In this document: positions 9,041-19,257 of the stretch, one piece after another | Layout of the letters: each line of letters begins with the position of its first letter | How positions within the stretch are numbered: the stretch's first letter is position 1 | Assembly: GCA_900455085.1 (NCBI GenBank) | Contig: UGTZ01000001.1 | Span: forward strand, 3,068,501-3,132,500 | Length of the DNA: 64,000 nt | From: Providencia rettgeri | GTDB lineage: Bacteria; Pseudomonadota; Gammaproteobacteria; Enterobacterales; Enterobacteriaceae | Direction: 5' to 3' | Program-made: the position numbers and the translations under genes | Notes under the pieces: generated by a model | The model's database searches: none | Told to the model about the DNA's origin: nothing | The model's input: only the letters and a program-made list of their open reading frames with translations

Positions 9041-12000
9041 TTACTGCAATGTTGGTGCTTGTACATTCAGGTTTTCTTGCCCGAATCCCTTTAGGCCAAC
9101 AACATGCACATGCTCATGTGTGCCAATCACTTTACGAACTAATTTATACGTCGTACCTTTCTCTGGGCTAATATTTTCTGGTGCTGCAATGATCAATTGC
9201 ATTTCAAGCCTATCGCACAGCTCAAATAACGTCGCAATAGATTTAGCATCTAATCGCGCAGCTTCATCTAAGAATAATAAACGACAAGGAATAATATCTT
9301 TCGCACGTAAACGACGAGACTCTTCTTCCCAGCTCTGTACGACCATCACTAAGATCGACATCCCAGTACCAATCGCTTCACCCGTTGATAACGCCCCACT
9401 TTCCGCTTTTAGCCAGCCATCTGAACCTCTGTTCACCTCGACGTCTAACTCTAAGTAATTACGGTAATCAAGTAGTTCTTCACCTATCGTTTGTGGCAAC
9501 CGCTGCCCAACATCCACTTGTGGGTTAAGGCGTTGATACAATTTCGCCATCGCTTCAGAGAATGTTAACCGTTGGCTGGTGAACAAGTCTTGATGCATTT
9601 CACTTTCTTCAGAAAGCACACTAAGTAACAATGCATGGCTTTCACGAATATTCACATTGAGGCGAACCCCTTTAACCTGGCCAAACGCCACCGCTTGCAG
9701 CCCTTGGTTTAGCATACGAATACGATTCTGCTCGCGCTGAATGGTTTTGCGAATAATATTCGCCACACTTTTTGAACTGATCGCCAATTTTTGCTCACGC
9801 GCTGTTAGCTCTTCTGTTAAACGCGCCAGTTCAATCTCCATTTGCTCGATTGCATCAATCGGGTCATCTGTACGAATAATATCTTGGCGAATACGTTCAC
9901 GTAGGTGTTGGTATACCGCGATAAAGAATTTTATCTTCCGCTCAGGGTGTTTTGGATCTTCAGATAAACGCAGTACATCACGTAAATGTTCGTTATCCGC
10001 AACTGCCAAACGCAGCGCACCCAAGGCTTTATCTGACATCGAACGTAAGCTATCACCGTCAGTATAGGCCAGCTCACGGCGATGTAGACGACGCTCAACG
10101 CCATTGTCTTTCACCAAGCGCATGACCGCACACCAACCTGCTTTTGCCGTCACGACCTGCTCACGCAGCATATAGTAGTCTTTTTCTAACTTACGAAGAC
10201 GCTTCTGTAAGTTATCCATTTCAGCTTCACATAATGTCAGCTGTTTTTCTAACTGGTTAATACGACTACGATTTTCCATGACCCGCTGGTGCAATTCATC
10301 GCGTCGGATGCGAGCACGTTCTTGAGCATCAGGATCTGCTTTTACGCCAATCTCTTGCATTTCAACTTCGAGTTCTTTCAACATCTCTTGTTTGGTATCG
10401 AAAGAACTGCGTAAGGAAGCGAGAACTTGATGGAACTGTGCACTTTGTGCTTGGTGCTGACGCAATTGTTCACGAGCACGTGTACGTTCAGTTTCTGCCT
10501 GCTCTAAGCGCTGGCGTAGTTTTTCATTCAAGTCCGCATTTTCATTCACCATCCCCGTTGAATCACTGTAACTAAAGTGAGCACGGCGCTGAACGACTTC
10601 GACTAATGCAAAAGCTTGTTGTTTAGCATTTTGTTGGCTGTGTTTTGCTGCCTCATAATCTTTACGTAATTGCTCATGTTGTTCAGGGTCACTGAGCAAG
10701 ACGGTCACAATCGGTTCTAATTTTTCTAACGCATGACCATGCTTATTCAGAAAATGCGCTGCTTCTTCCGCTTCCGTTAGCTCTTCGCTTATCTCTTCGA
10801 CTCTATCCACCAATGTTTCATCGAGTAATAACCCCATCTGAGGTAATAAGCGATTAAGAGCCGCAAGGCTTTCTTTGCCTTGTGCAAATTGTTGACGTTG
10901 TTGCTGAGTTTGCTCTTCAAACTGTGCCAAAGCACGTTCAATTTCCGAACGTTTCTGATTAAGCGTACGAATTTCAGCTTCAGGATCCTCTTCAAAGGCC
11001 ACCGAAATATGTTGACCAATAAACCGACTGAATGCTTGGTGTGAACGCTGAATTTTCTGTACGTCAAATGACAGGTTCGCGTAACGCTCAGCAAGCTCGT
11101 CACGTTCAGCAGTTAACGACTCTAAATGACTTTCACGAGCTGCACGACCAAACAAAGGCAATTCAGGATAACGAGAGTAACGCCATTGACGCTCAGACGA
11201 ACGGACTAATACCGCACTTTCAAATTCTTGTGCATCAAAAACGCTGTCATCGAACGATTGAGGATCCCCTTCAATAAAATAAACATCATCAGGGCAATCT
11301 TGTAATGTTTCGAGCTGGCTACGGACCACAGATAAGTCTTGAACCACAATACCATGACGAGCAGGGCCATATAATGCAGAAAAATAAGCCGCATCTTCAA
11401 TGGTAATATCATCATAAATTTCAGATAACAAAACACCATTAAAGCGCTCTGCCAACGCTAACATGCGGCCATCTTCCGCACCGCTTGGCTGGCTTAGCCG
11501 CTCAATTTGCTTTTCGAGATCTTTACGTTGCGCAGCAACTTCATCTCGTTCAACCGTTATTTCTCTTTCTTGTTCAAGGAGTTGCTGCATAAACTCAGTC
11601 ACAGCAGTACTTGACTCAAACGTTTCATGGGATTGCTCATTAAGCTGTGTTAGCGCTTCTTGGGCCATAATCCATGCAGGGGCTTTAGATGAAAGTTGGC
11701 TAATACGCTGGCGAATTTGTTCCAGTTCTTGGCGCATTTGCATTCGTCTTTCGCCACTCTCATTCACACCAATACTGAGCTCTTCTTGTTGCGCTTCCAG
11801 CTCAGCCATCAGTGCATCAAGCTCATCTGGCTCATAGCTTTGGCCATGACGTTTACAGAATTCCGCCAACATACGTTCTGCATTTTGCTGGCTATTCAAA
11901 CGCTGTTGTAATTCAGAGAGTTGCATACGTAACGGTTGCACTCGCTCCGCTAAATGCTGTTGAGATGACCAATCACGTAATAATGTACGCGCTTGTTGGT

Positions 12001-13483
12001 ATGCATCACTGCGGCTAACTTCCCCTATCATATTTTTAACTAATTGATAGGCTTGTTCAAATTGGCTATGAGCAGCATCCGCCACACTCATTTTTTGCTC
12101 AAGCGCTAATAACGCTTGAGTTGCTTGTTGCTCACGCGCTTCGAAGGTATCTAACCATTCATCTGCATTATCAATGGATAATTCAGGAAGTTGACACAAT
12201 TCACGAGCACGCGTTAAAGCATGCAACGCTTGTTGGTACTGAATAGCGCGTGTTTGTTGTACATCCAAAGCTTGTTGGTAATCGGCGAGTTGATTTTTTA
12301 GTTCGTCAACTTCAATTTCAGCGGCTTCAGCTCGTGCTTCATATTCTTCTTGAGTTTCAGTCGCTTCAGCAACGACTTCACTTTGTTCTTCAAGGCGATA
12401 AGTTAGCTCTTCGATATCCGCCTGATACCGGTCAATTTTCTCTTGTTGACGCAGCGCGGCTTGCACTAAATTCAAATGGTCACTGGCTGCTTGGTAGTCC
12501 GCTTCTAATTCTGTAGAAGCCCCATTCTGCTCATTCAACTCACGCGCCATTTCGACACTGCGGACTTGTTCAATTCGCAATTGTTTACGGCTAGCTAATA
12601 ACTCATTGCGCGCAGCTAGTGCTGCATCAAGGTGAATGCGTCTTTCATTGGAATGGCGCATATAATCCGCAGAAACATAATCAGTCGCCTGGCTAATTAA
12701 ATGTTTGAATAAGTCGCGGTCTGATTGAGTGACACGAATGGCTTCTAATGTTAAACGGTTTTCACGCAAAGCCGCTTCCATATCTTGGAATGCTTTACGT
12801 ACCCCACTGTTTTCTGGCAATAAATAATCACGTAATGAGCGGGTGATTGCGCTAGAAATACCGCCATATAGTGACGCTTCAATCAGTCGATAATATTTAC
12901 TTCGATCACTCGCGGAGCGTAAACGTTTAGGTAAAACCCCTAATTCAAACAGGGTCGAATGGTAATCGGTAATTGAGCTAAACTGCTTAAATAAAACGCC
13001 TTCCTGTTCCTCAAGACGTTCTTTTAGTTCATTGAGTGGAATGACTTTGGCTTGTCGCCCATCGATAACTTCCGTCAATATTTCCGTTGGAACTGTCGCC
13101 AATGGAATGCCTTGTACCATAAATGGCTTAATATCAACTTTCTTATCGCGCCCAGCGACTTGCTGTAAACGCACACCCACCATGACACGCTGATGCTTCG
13201 AGTTTAATACATCCAAAATAGCGTAGCAGACACCTGGGCGTAATTTCCCGTGTAAGCCTTTATCCCGCGAACCAGATGTCGCACCGGCTTCCGTTGTGTT
13301 ACGGAAGTGAAGTAAGGTTAAATCGGGGATCATTGCGGTAATAAACGCCGCCATTGTGGTTGATTTACCCGCACCATTACCACCCGATAACGTGGTCACT
13401 AATTCATCAAGGTCAAAGGTTCGGGCAAAAAAACCGTTCCAATTCACCAGCGTCAGTGAGCGAAATTTTCCGCGTTCAATCAT
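9041..13483 (-). CDS. mukB: Chromosome partition protein MukB (SMC-like ATPase)
   Basis: This 1480-residue protein is the SMC-like subunit of the MukBEF condensin. The N-terminal head carries the Walker A motif GGNGAGKST (residues 34-42). Two long coiled-coil arms flank a central hinge (around residues 650-790), and the C-terminal head has the signature region GALSTGEAIGTG and Walker B LLFLDEAARLD. The length is close to E. coli MukB (1486). The start codon overlaps the mukE stop by one base (TAATG), so the genes are translationally coupled in the operon cmoM-mukF-mukE-mukB. Confidence 0.97.
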   Translation of the reverse strand: MIERGKFRSLTLVNWNGFFARTFDLDELVTTLSGGNGAGKSTTMAAFITAMIPDLTLLHFRNTTEAGATSGSRDKGLHGKLRPGVCYAILDVLNSKHQRVMVGVRLQQVAGRDKKVDIKPFMVQGIPLATVPTEILTEVIDGRQAKVIPLNELKERLEEQEGVLFKQFSSITDYHSTLFELGVLPKRLRSASDRSKYYRLIEASLYGGISSAITRSLRDYLLPENSGVRKAFQDMEAALRENRLTLEAIRVTQSDRDLFKHLISQATDYVSADYMRHSNERRIHLDAALAARNELLASRKQLRIEQVRSVEMARELNEQNGASTELEADYQAASDHLNLVQAALRQQEKIDRYQADIEELTYRLEEQSEVVAEATETQEEYEARAEAAEIEVDELKNQLADYQQALDVQQTRAIQYQQALHALTRARELCQLPELSIDNADEWLDTFEAREQQATQALLALEQKMSVADAAHSQFEQAYQLVKNMIGEVSRSDAYQQARTLLRDWSSQQHLAERVQPLRMQLSELQQRLNSQQNAERMLAEFCKRHGQSYEPDELDALMAELEAQQEELSIGVNESGERRMQMRQELEQIRQRISQLSSKAPAWIMAQEALTQLNEQSHETFESSTAVTEFMQQLLEQEREITVERDEVAAQRKDLEKQIERLSQPSGAEDGRMLALAERFNGVLLSEIYDDITIEDAAYFSALYGPARHGIVVQDLSVVRSQLETLQDCPDDVYFIEGDPQSFDDSVFDAQEFESAVLVRSSERQWRYSRYPELPLFGRAARESHLESLTAERDELAERYANLSFDVQKIQRSHQAFSRFIGQHISVAFEEDPEAEIRTLNQKRSEIERALAQFEEQTQQQRQQFAQGKESLAALNRLLPQMGLLLDETLVDRVEEISEELTEAEEAAHFLNKHGHALEKLEPIVTVLLSDPEQHEQLRKDYEAAKHSQQNAKQQAFALVEVVQRRAHFSYSDSTGMVNENADLNEKLRQRLEQAETERTRAREQLRQHQAQSAQFHQVLASLRSSFDTKQEMLKELEVEMQEIGVKADPDAQERARIRRDELHQRVMENRSRINQLEKQLTLCEAEMDNLQKRLRKLEKDYYMLREQVVTAKAGWCAVMRLVKDNGVERRLHRRELAYTDGDSLRSMSDKALGALRLAVADNEHLRDVLRLSEDPKHPERKIKFFIAVYQHLRERIRQDIIRTDDPIDAIEQMEIELARLTEELTAREQKLAISSKSVANIIRKTIQREQNRIRMLNQGLQAVAFGQVKGVRLNVNIRESHALLLSVLSEESEMHQDLFTSQRLTFSEAMAKLYQRLNPQVDVGQRLPQTIGEELLDYRNYLELDVEVNRGSDGWLKAESGALSTGEAIGTGMSILVMVVQSWEEESRRLRAKDIIPCRLLFLDEAARLDAKSIATLFELCDRLEMQLIIAAPENISPEKGTTYKLVRKVIGTHEHVHVVGLKGFGQENLNVQAPTLQ

Positions 13484-14208
13484 TATTCTTCATCCTCATC
13501 ACTTTCTGCCGGTTCTTGACTCTCTTCGCCATCCTCTTCATCACCATCTTTTAGTGATAATTCACCGTCAAGAGAGATAGCTTCACCATCACGGATCATC
13601 CGTAACTGTGCATCTTGTGGGTTATCACCACTGCGTACATCGGCACCAAAACGGAATACAGATTCGCTAATAATAAATTTACTTGAATCATTTTGCAGAA
13701 AATGCACCATTCCCAAACGGCGTAAGCGATTGAGTGATGTTCTTAATTTTTCCTGCAATTTTTGTTTATCTAGGTCAGAACCTGTCGAACGTTGATTAAC
13801 AAATTTAAGTAATTTGCTTTCATCCGCTAATGATAACAATTCTTCAAATAACTCTTGTGAGGTAAAAATACCTTGGTTACTCAAGCGTTCAGGGCTGAGA
13901 TAGAGATAACAAAGAATTTTGCCGACCATCATATCTAATTCAGATAACACGGAGCGAGGTATTAAAGTTGTTGAGCGCGGACGTAAATAGAAGAAACCTT
14001 CAGGGGCGCGAATTAGCTCTACGTTATATCGTGCATAAAATTGTTCTAATGCTTCCTGAAAATCCATTAAAAATGCGTGATTATCAAGGTCATCAACACT
14101 AATATGGCGACCTGAACGCAATTGGCTGTCTAGCTCTGGAAAAATCGGGTTAGCTAATGCTTGAGCCAGTTTAACTGGCATAAATTGTTCAATATTTGTC
14201 GATGACAT
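13483..14208 (-). CDS. mukE: Chromosome partition protein MukE
   Basis: This 241-residue protein is the kite/winged-helix subunit that binds the MukF dimer in MukBEF. The start at 14208 gives MSSTNIEQ, as in E. coli; an upstream in-frame ATG at 14235 would add nine residues inside mukF. The core is nearly invariant (FYARYNVELIRAPEGFFYLR). The C terminus is a variable acidic tail rich in Glu and Asp, as in relatives. It overlaps the end of mukF by about 20 bases and mukB by one base. Confidence 0.96.
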   Translation of the reverse strand: MSSTNIEQFMPVKLAQALANPIFPELDSQLRSGRHISVDDLDNHAFLMDFQEALEQFYARYNVELIRAPEGFFYLRPRSTTLIPRSVLSELDMMVGKILCYLYLSPERLSNQGIFTSQELFEELLSLADESKLLKFVNQRSTGSDLDKQKLQEKLRTSLNRLRRLGMVHFLQNDSSKFIISESVFRFGADVRSGDNPQDAQLRMIRDGEAISLDGELSLKDGDEEDGEESQEPAESDEDEE

Positions 14209-15515
14209 GTGCCTGTACCTTGGCTCCGTGATCATTAATAGCTTGCCATTCTGCCGGTAATCCCGCCAAATCAGCCTCTGCGATACCTAATTTAACAGCT
14301 TGGTCGATAATAATTCGAGCAACATCAAAATGACGTTTTTGTGGATATTGCAGTAAGTAGTCATGCAACACACGACCCACATCGAGCGGCCGTTGCTCTG
14401 CTTTATAAATAGCTAACTCAACCTCCATTAGCTCAGCAAGCTTGTCATTTAATTCACTAAACTCTTCAAATTCAAGCTCTGGGGGTAGTTCACCCATGAC
14501 TTCTTCATCATGCAACGCAAGCTCTTCATCACGCATATCGAATAATCGATCTGCATTGGCGTAAGTGAGTGCCCAAGGGCTATCAAGGTAATGCTGAACA
14601 GATTGACGTAACCGCTGAGAAAAAATTCTATTTTTGTCCATATCGATGGCCGTACGGATAAACTTATGAACATGACGATCATAACCAATCCATAAATCGA
14701 TAGATTGTTGACCCCAGCTAACGATACGGTCTAATTTATTTTGCAGGTCAAAAACCAGCCTATCCACTAAATCCGAGAATGCTGGCGCATTCATATTGGC
14801 TTCTTGAATACGTAATAAATTCGCTTGCAGTTTATCCCCTGCGGCTTCTAAGGTGTCTTGCAATTCGCGCAATGTACCTGATGTTTCTGAGAGTAATTGC
14901 TCACAGTTAGCGATAGCCGCCTGCCAGTCTTGATTTAATAATGCCGCAATATCTTCTTTTACTGAATTTTGTTGTTCATCCATAATGCGTTGTGATAAAT
15001 CAATACTGTCAAAAATTTCAGCAACTGAATATTTTAGTGGAGCAAACACATAACGATGCCAATAAAATTCATCGCCCCCTTCTTCAGCGGCTTCAGCTGC
15101 ACGTTGTAGTTCTCCTGCAACAATAGAAAGCTGCATGGATAGTCTCAATGTTGAGAATTCTCGCTGACGAATATAATAATCGCTGATACCAATCCCCAAA
15201 GGGGTTAGGCGGTAAATTGCATTACCTTCAACAATGTCACTAGCAAAACGGTTAAATATCTTCTGGCGAACCATATCATTGATAGCATTATTGGCTCTTA
15301 CCGCCAAAGATTCAGTCGTCTGTTCAAACCCTTTGCAAACCTCACGAAAGGCATCAATCAGCTCCCCCTTCACTCATTTCACCATTGACTCTTTCACTGT
15401 TTAATACCGCTACCGCCAGCAAAAATGCTAAACGTTCAGCAGGAAGTGAAATTGAAAAATCATTTTTTCGTGCCCAAGACACAAGTTCAGGGACGGTCTG
15501 GGAAAAATCACTCAT
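14189..15515 (-). CDS. mukF: Chromosome partition protein MukF (kleisin), frameshifted as read
   Basis: This is the kleisin subunit of MukBEF. The N terminus (MSDFSQTVPELVSWARKND) starts at 15515, overlapping the cmoM stop as ATGA. The frame breaks at a G5 run (plus-strand C5 at 15364-15368). Removing one G restores the continuation EGELIDAFREV and a 441-residue protein, against 440 in E. coli. The downstream frame alone (from a GTG at 15373) would lack the first winged-helix segment. MukF loss is strongly deleterious in enterobacteria, and the flanking operon is intact. I therefore read the break as a sequencing error, not a real mutation. Confidence 0.9.
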
Positions 15516-16300
15516 AAATCGTCCTTTTGTATTTGTTTGCGTGCCATGACATGAATATAACGCCCCATGCTAATATAGGGTTCTTCACGGCAATACTGCT
15601 GTTCTAATGCCAACAATGCCGGAAAATCTTTCTGCTGTAACTGCCGACTTTGTAAATAGTCATGGAATACCCTGACACCACTTTTACCGATAATTTGCAT
15701 ATTACACTCACCCAACCAAGCATCAACTTGATGAGGAAAAAGCGGTTTTTGTGGTGATAACGAGCGTTTACGACGACGTTGAATATGTGGCGTTGCAAGA
15801 TGAAAATTTCCCAAAATTGCGTTACGCATCACCAAGCCATTTGCATTATAGAACATGACAGAAAATACGCCTTCAGGTCTAATTATATCTACCAGTTGTT
15901 CAATTGCATATTTTTGATCGCTAATCCATTCAAGTACTGCATGAAATAAAACAAGGTCAACCGGTTCATCAATATACTGAGCTATGTCTTGCGCTGCACA
16001 ATGAATAAAACGCATGTTATCGCTTATGCCTTGTTCCTTGGCGAGTTCACCGGCGCGCTCCAACATCTCTTCGGATAAATCGCAAAGTATCACTTGATGT
16101 CCCATTTCGGCTAGTTTGCGTGAAAAATGCCCTTCTCCCCCGCCTGCATCAAGTATTTTTAGGGTTTTCCCTTCAAATTGGCTGCACAATAATTGAGTTA
16201 AATCTTGCCAAACTACCGCTTCTCGTATTTTTCCTTTTGTCGTTCCGTAGATATTTTTTGCAAATTTATCGACAATATCATCAAAGTTGCGGTCTGCCAT
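15512..16300 (-). CDS. cmoM: tRNA 5-carboxymethoxyuridine methyltransferase CmoM (SmtA)
   Basis: This 262-residue class I SAM-dependent methyltransferase has the SAM-binding motif ILDAGGGEGHFS (residues about 45-56) and the acidic residue at the end of strand 2 (LCDLSEEML). It converts cmo5U34 to its methyl ester in tRNAs, extending wobble decoding. It is the first gene of the cmoM-mukF-mukE-mukB operon, as in E. coli, and overlaps mukF by four bases. Confidence 0.94.
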   Translation of the reverse strand: MADRNFDDIVDKFAKNIYGTTKGKIREAVVWQDLTQLLCSQFEGKTLKILDAGGGEGHFSRKLAEMGHQVILCDLSEEMLERAGELAKEQGISDNMRFIHCAAQDIAQYIDEPVDLVLFHAVLEWISDQKYAIEQLVDIIRPEGVFSVMFYNANGLVMRNAILGNFHLATPHIQRRRKRSLSPQKPLFPHQVDAWLGECNMQIIGKSGVRVFHDYLQSRQLQQKDFPALLALEQQYCREEPYISMGRYIHVMARKQIQKDDL

Positions 16301-16656
16301 GTGCTATCCGGTTGCCTATCATCTATTATTTAAAGCGGTTTATGCGCCAATTTGTCGCGAAAAAACGTAAAATGGTTGATTACACCCTGATACTGGGAAA
16401 ATTAATGCTAACCAGAAATATTCTCACATTGTATTGCACTTATCACATACAATGCGAAGCGACAGTTAAAGCAGGAATTATAACAGATAATCGCTATATT
16501 TTTGCATAGTACTTTATTGTACTCAGCAAATTTCAATTTAGTGCTATTAAACACTAATTTGTTATTTTTACGCCAATTTAGCTGCTTTATTGCGTTTTTT
16601 TTTCTGTAAACACCACCACAACGATTGTTCGATAACCCTTAAGAATAGGCTTAGTT
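16301..16656. other. Divergent promoter region cmoM / elyC
   Basis: This 356-base AT-rich region separates the divergent cmoM operon and elyC. It must hold both promoters. I see no clear operator, repeat or small gene. Confidence 0.5.
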
Positions 16657-17484
16657 ATGTTATTTCTCTTAAAAAAATATATTGGTTCGCTATTGATGCC
16701 ATTACCATTATTGCTCATCGTCGGGTTTATCGGGTTACTTTTGCTTTGGTTCACGCGCTGGCAACGTTGTGGGAAAGCATTTGCTACCCTAAGTTTAGTT
16801 TTAATAACCCTATTAGGGTTACAGCCTATTTCAGATACTTTGCTTGCTCCTGCAGAAAAGCAATTTAATAAACGCTATGAACTTATCACTGAAACTCCAC
16901 CTCAAGAGGTACGTTACATTGTTGTACTCGGAGGCGGTTTTACATATAACCCTGATTGGAGTCCAAGTTCTAACCTATTGAATAATAGCTTACCTAGAGT
17001 GACTGAAGGCGTCCGCCTTTATCTAAAACACCCCGGCAGTAAACTCATTTTCACTGGTGGTAAAGCAAGTAGCCCTATCAGCAGTGCCGAAGTTGCCGCA
17101 CAAGTCGCTCAATCCTTGGGGGTTCCCGCACAGGATACGATCCCACTCACTGAACCCAAAGATACACAAGAAGAAGCTTATGAAGTTGAAAAAATTATTG
17201 GAAAATCATCTTTTTTATTAGTAACTTCTGCTAACCATTTACCTCGAGCGATGACTATGTTTACTCAACGGGGAATGAACCCTTTCCCAGCCCCTGCAAA
17301 TCAGTTAGTTATCACGAGTGAAATCAATCCATGGGAGAAATATATCCCTTCCTCGTATTACTTCGGTCATAGTGAACGTGCTTGGTATGAATTTCTTGGT
17401 ACGCTTTGGTGGCATTTAAAACCCAATAATACACAAACGTTAGAAGAGCAGCTTGCCACGCCTGAAGTTATTACCGCAGAATAG
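16657..17484 (+). CDS. elyC: Envelope biogenesis factor ElyC (YcbC), DUF218
   Basis: This 275-residue inner-membrane protein has two N-terminal membrane segments (residues about 10-30 and 38-58) and a periplasmic DUF218 domain beginning YIVVLGGGFTYNP. ElyC is linked to peptidoglycan and lipid-carrier metabolism in E. coli. It is transcribed away from cmoM, as in E. coli, and converges on kdsB with a shared terminator. Confidence 0.92.
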   Translation: MLFLLKKYIGSLLMPLPLLLIVGFIGLLLLWFTRWQRCGKAFATLSLVLITLLGLQPISDTLLAPAEKQFNKRYELITETPPQEVRYIVVLGGGFTYNPDWSPSSNLLNNSLPRVTEGVRLYLKHPGSKLIFTGGKASSPISSAEVAAQVAQSLGVPAQDTIPLTEPKDTQEEAYEVEKIIGKSSFLLVTSANHLPRAMTMFTQRGMNPFPAPANQLVITSEINPWEKYIPSSYYFGHSERAWYEFLGTLWWHLKPNNTQTLEEQLATPEVITAE

Positions 17485-17491
17485 TAACAAA

Positions 17492-17521
17492 AAAGGTGTA
17501 ATCTATTGAGATTACACCTTT
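17492..17521. terminator. Bidirectional terminator between elyC and kdsB
   Basis: A perfect 13-bp stem (AAAGGTGTAATCT ... AGATTACACCTTT) with a four-base loop has A/T runs on both sides. It serves the convergent genes elyC and kdsB. Confidence 0.9.
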
Positions 17522-17556
17522 CGTTTAGCTAAATCGCATGTTGGCTATTTCAGTTA

Positions 17557-18319
17557 TTAGGGACATGCTAACGACTGAATAAATTGCTTTCTAACTAGTT
17601 CAAGATCTTCAGGGGTATCAACACCAGCACCTGGCGCAGTTTTCGCAACATCCACATGAATTTTCTCTCCATACCAAAGCACTCTAAGTTGCTCTAACAT
17701 TTCGATTTTTTTCTAATGGGCTTGCTTCCCACTTAATATAACGGCGAATAAACCCTGCACGATAAGCGTATATACCAATATGACGTAAAAAGGTATCAGC
17801 TATTGTGTCTTGGCTTTTCGCAAAGTTGTCTCTATCCCAAGGAATGGTTGCCCGAGAAAAATACAATGCATAACCTTCGTGATCAGTAACAACCTTCACC
17901 GCATTTGGGTTAAATGCTTCATGGGCATCATAAATAGGCACAGCTAGTGTCCCCATTTCAGCTTTGCTCCCCCGAAGGTTATGAGCAACTTGGCTAATAA
18001 TCTCAGGTGGAATTAAAGGTTCATCACCTTGTACATTCACGATGATTTCATTGTCAGAGAAAGCGTAAGTATCAATAACTTCAGCCAATCTTTCAGTTCC
18101 AGATTGATGATCTGGATCCGTCATACAAGCTTCACCACCTGCTTCAATCACCGCTTTAGCAACATCAGAGTGATCTGTCGCAACTATCACTCGACTCGCC
18201 CCCGATTTAATAGCTTGCTCCATCACTCGAACAACCATCGGCTTGCCATGGATATCGGCCAAAGGTTTACCAGGTAGACGTGTTGATGCATAACGAGCAG
18301 GAATAATAACCGTAAACAT
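17557..18319 (-). CDS. kdsB: CMP-Kdo synthetase KdsB, frameshifted as read
   Basis: 3-deoxy-manno-octulosonate cytidylyltransferase activates Kdo for the lipopolysaccharide inner core. The N-terminal nucleotide-binding motif ARYASTRLPGKPL and the QGDEPLIPP motif are present. As read, the frame stops after 211 residues. Removing one A from the A7 run (plus-strand T7 at 17706-17712) restores EKIEMLEQLRVLWYGEKIHV and the usual C terminus, about 253 residues in all, ending at 17557. kdsB is essential in enterobacteria, so a true truncation is unlikely and a sequencing error is the simplest reading. It overlaps nothing and follows ycaR by five bases. Confidence 0.92.
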
Positions 18320-18324
18320 GATGA

Positions 18325-18504
18325 TTACTGGCCTTCATCTAATGAAATAGGGCGCGCTTCATTTTCTAGCAATACAGGAATGCCATCACGAATTGGATAG
18401 GCTAGATGATCAAACTTACAGATAAGTTCAAGGTTTTCTTTGTTATAACTCAATTTGCCGTGGCATACAGGACAGGCAACGATTTCAAGTAAACGGTGAT
18501 CCAT
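18325..18504 (-). CDS. ycaR: Trm112/UPF0434 family protein YcaR
   Basis: This small gene encodes 59 residues starting MDHRLLEIVACPVC. It carries a Cys-x2-Cys pair (CPVCHGKL) typical of Trm112-like small proteins. It lies directly upstream of kdsB, as in E. coli, so it is probably co-transcribed. It is reported to act as a partner or stabiliser of other enzymes in related families; no specific role can be read here. Confidence 0.9.
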   Translation of the reverse strand: MDHRLLEIVACPVCHGKLSYNKENLELICKFDHLAYPIRDGIPVLLENEARPISLDEGQ

Positions 18505-18590
18505 GTTTTCTCCCGAATGGATTTTAACTCACTTGGAGTCAGGATATCACATGCAGATATCACCGTTAACTTTAATCTTCCTGAATAAGA

Positions 18591-18624
18591 TCTCCTGCTG
18601 GAGATGAGAGGATAAAGCAGGAGA
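18591..18624 (-). terminator. Probable terminator after the cold-shock gene
   Basis: A perfect 9-bp inverted repeat (TCTCCTGCT ... AGCAGGAGA) lies 19 bases past the cold-shock gene stop. The T tract on the minus strand is weak, so the call is moderate. Confidence 0.6.
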
Positions 18625-18642
18625 AATTGTTCTGTTTATTAT

Positions 18643-18858
18643 TTAATAAGCAATAACGTCAGCTGCCGTTACGCCATCCGAATTACGAGTAACAGAGAAC
18701 TCAACGTTTTGACCTTCGAATAATGATTTGATTTTTTTATTAGCAATTGACTTTGTTGTCACAAATACATCATCACCACCATTGAATGGGGAAATAAAAC
18801 CGTAACCTTCTTTTGCGTCAAACCATTTAACTCGACCCATATGTAATTGAAAATTCAT
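18643..18858 (-). CDS. Cold-shock-domain protein, divergent Csp type
   Basis: This 71-residue protein is a single cold-shock domain (MGRVKWFDAKEGYGFISPFNG). RNP1 reads EGYGFI instead of KGFGFI. RNP2 reads DVFVTTKSI instead of the usual DVFVHFSAI, so the conserved His/Phe pair is missing. The strand pattern is otherwise complete. It probably binds single-stranded RNA or DNA, but with altered contacts. It has a strong ribosome binding site (AAGGAG) and sits where E. coli has ycaQ, between lpxK and ycaR. I cannot assign it to a named Csp. Confidence 0.85.
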   Translation of the reverse strand: MNFQLHMGRVKWFDAKEGYGFISPFNGGDDVFVTTKSIANKKIKSLFEGQNVEFSVTRNSDGVTAADVIAY

Positions 18859-19257
18859 ATTAAAACTCCTTTTGTTCTGAGAACAATATTTTTATCTTTG
18901 TATCATTACTCTTTCTTGCTTCCCATTTATAAATTGCCGATCTATTAATACATCAAAGAGTAATTAAACTTTACCAATTCATGCGCACAAATCATTGTGC
19001 ATATTTTATAACGCTCATAAATGTAGATTTCAGACACCGCAAATCTACTGAGAAGTTAACAGTCTATTTTGACATTATGATGACAAAACGCAGTGACAGC
19101 GACTTTACAGTATAGATTGTGCGAGGATATGAAAACTAACTAAAGAACGGAGCGTGAAATTTAAGCTAGTATGAAATCCAATTATCAATGTATTGCATCT
19201 AGATACATAATAAGTGGATCTATATCACATTGGCGATATTATTATCACAGAGGAACG
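18859..19257. other. Long leader and promoter region of the cold-shock gene
   Basis: This 399-base stretch lies between lpxK and the cold-shock gene, both on the minus strand. Cold-shock genes often have long 5' untranslated leaders, and the size fits one. A possible TATAAA-like -10 lies near 19010 on the minus strand. No small gene is evident. Confidence 0.45.

Noticed and set aside
9120..12516. Open frames opposite or in other phases within mukB
   Set aside because: All lie fully inside mukB, lack ribosome binding sites and show no family features.
17557..18319. Genuine kdsB pseudogene
   Set aside because: The gene is essential and no second copy is visible; one base in an A7 run restores the full protein.
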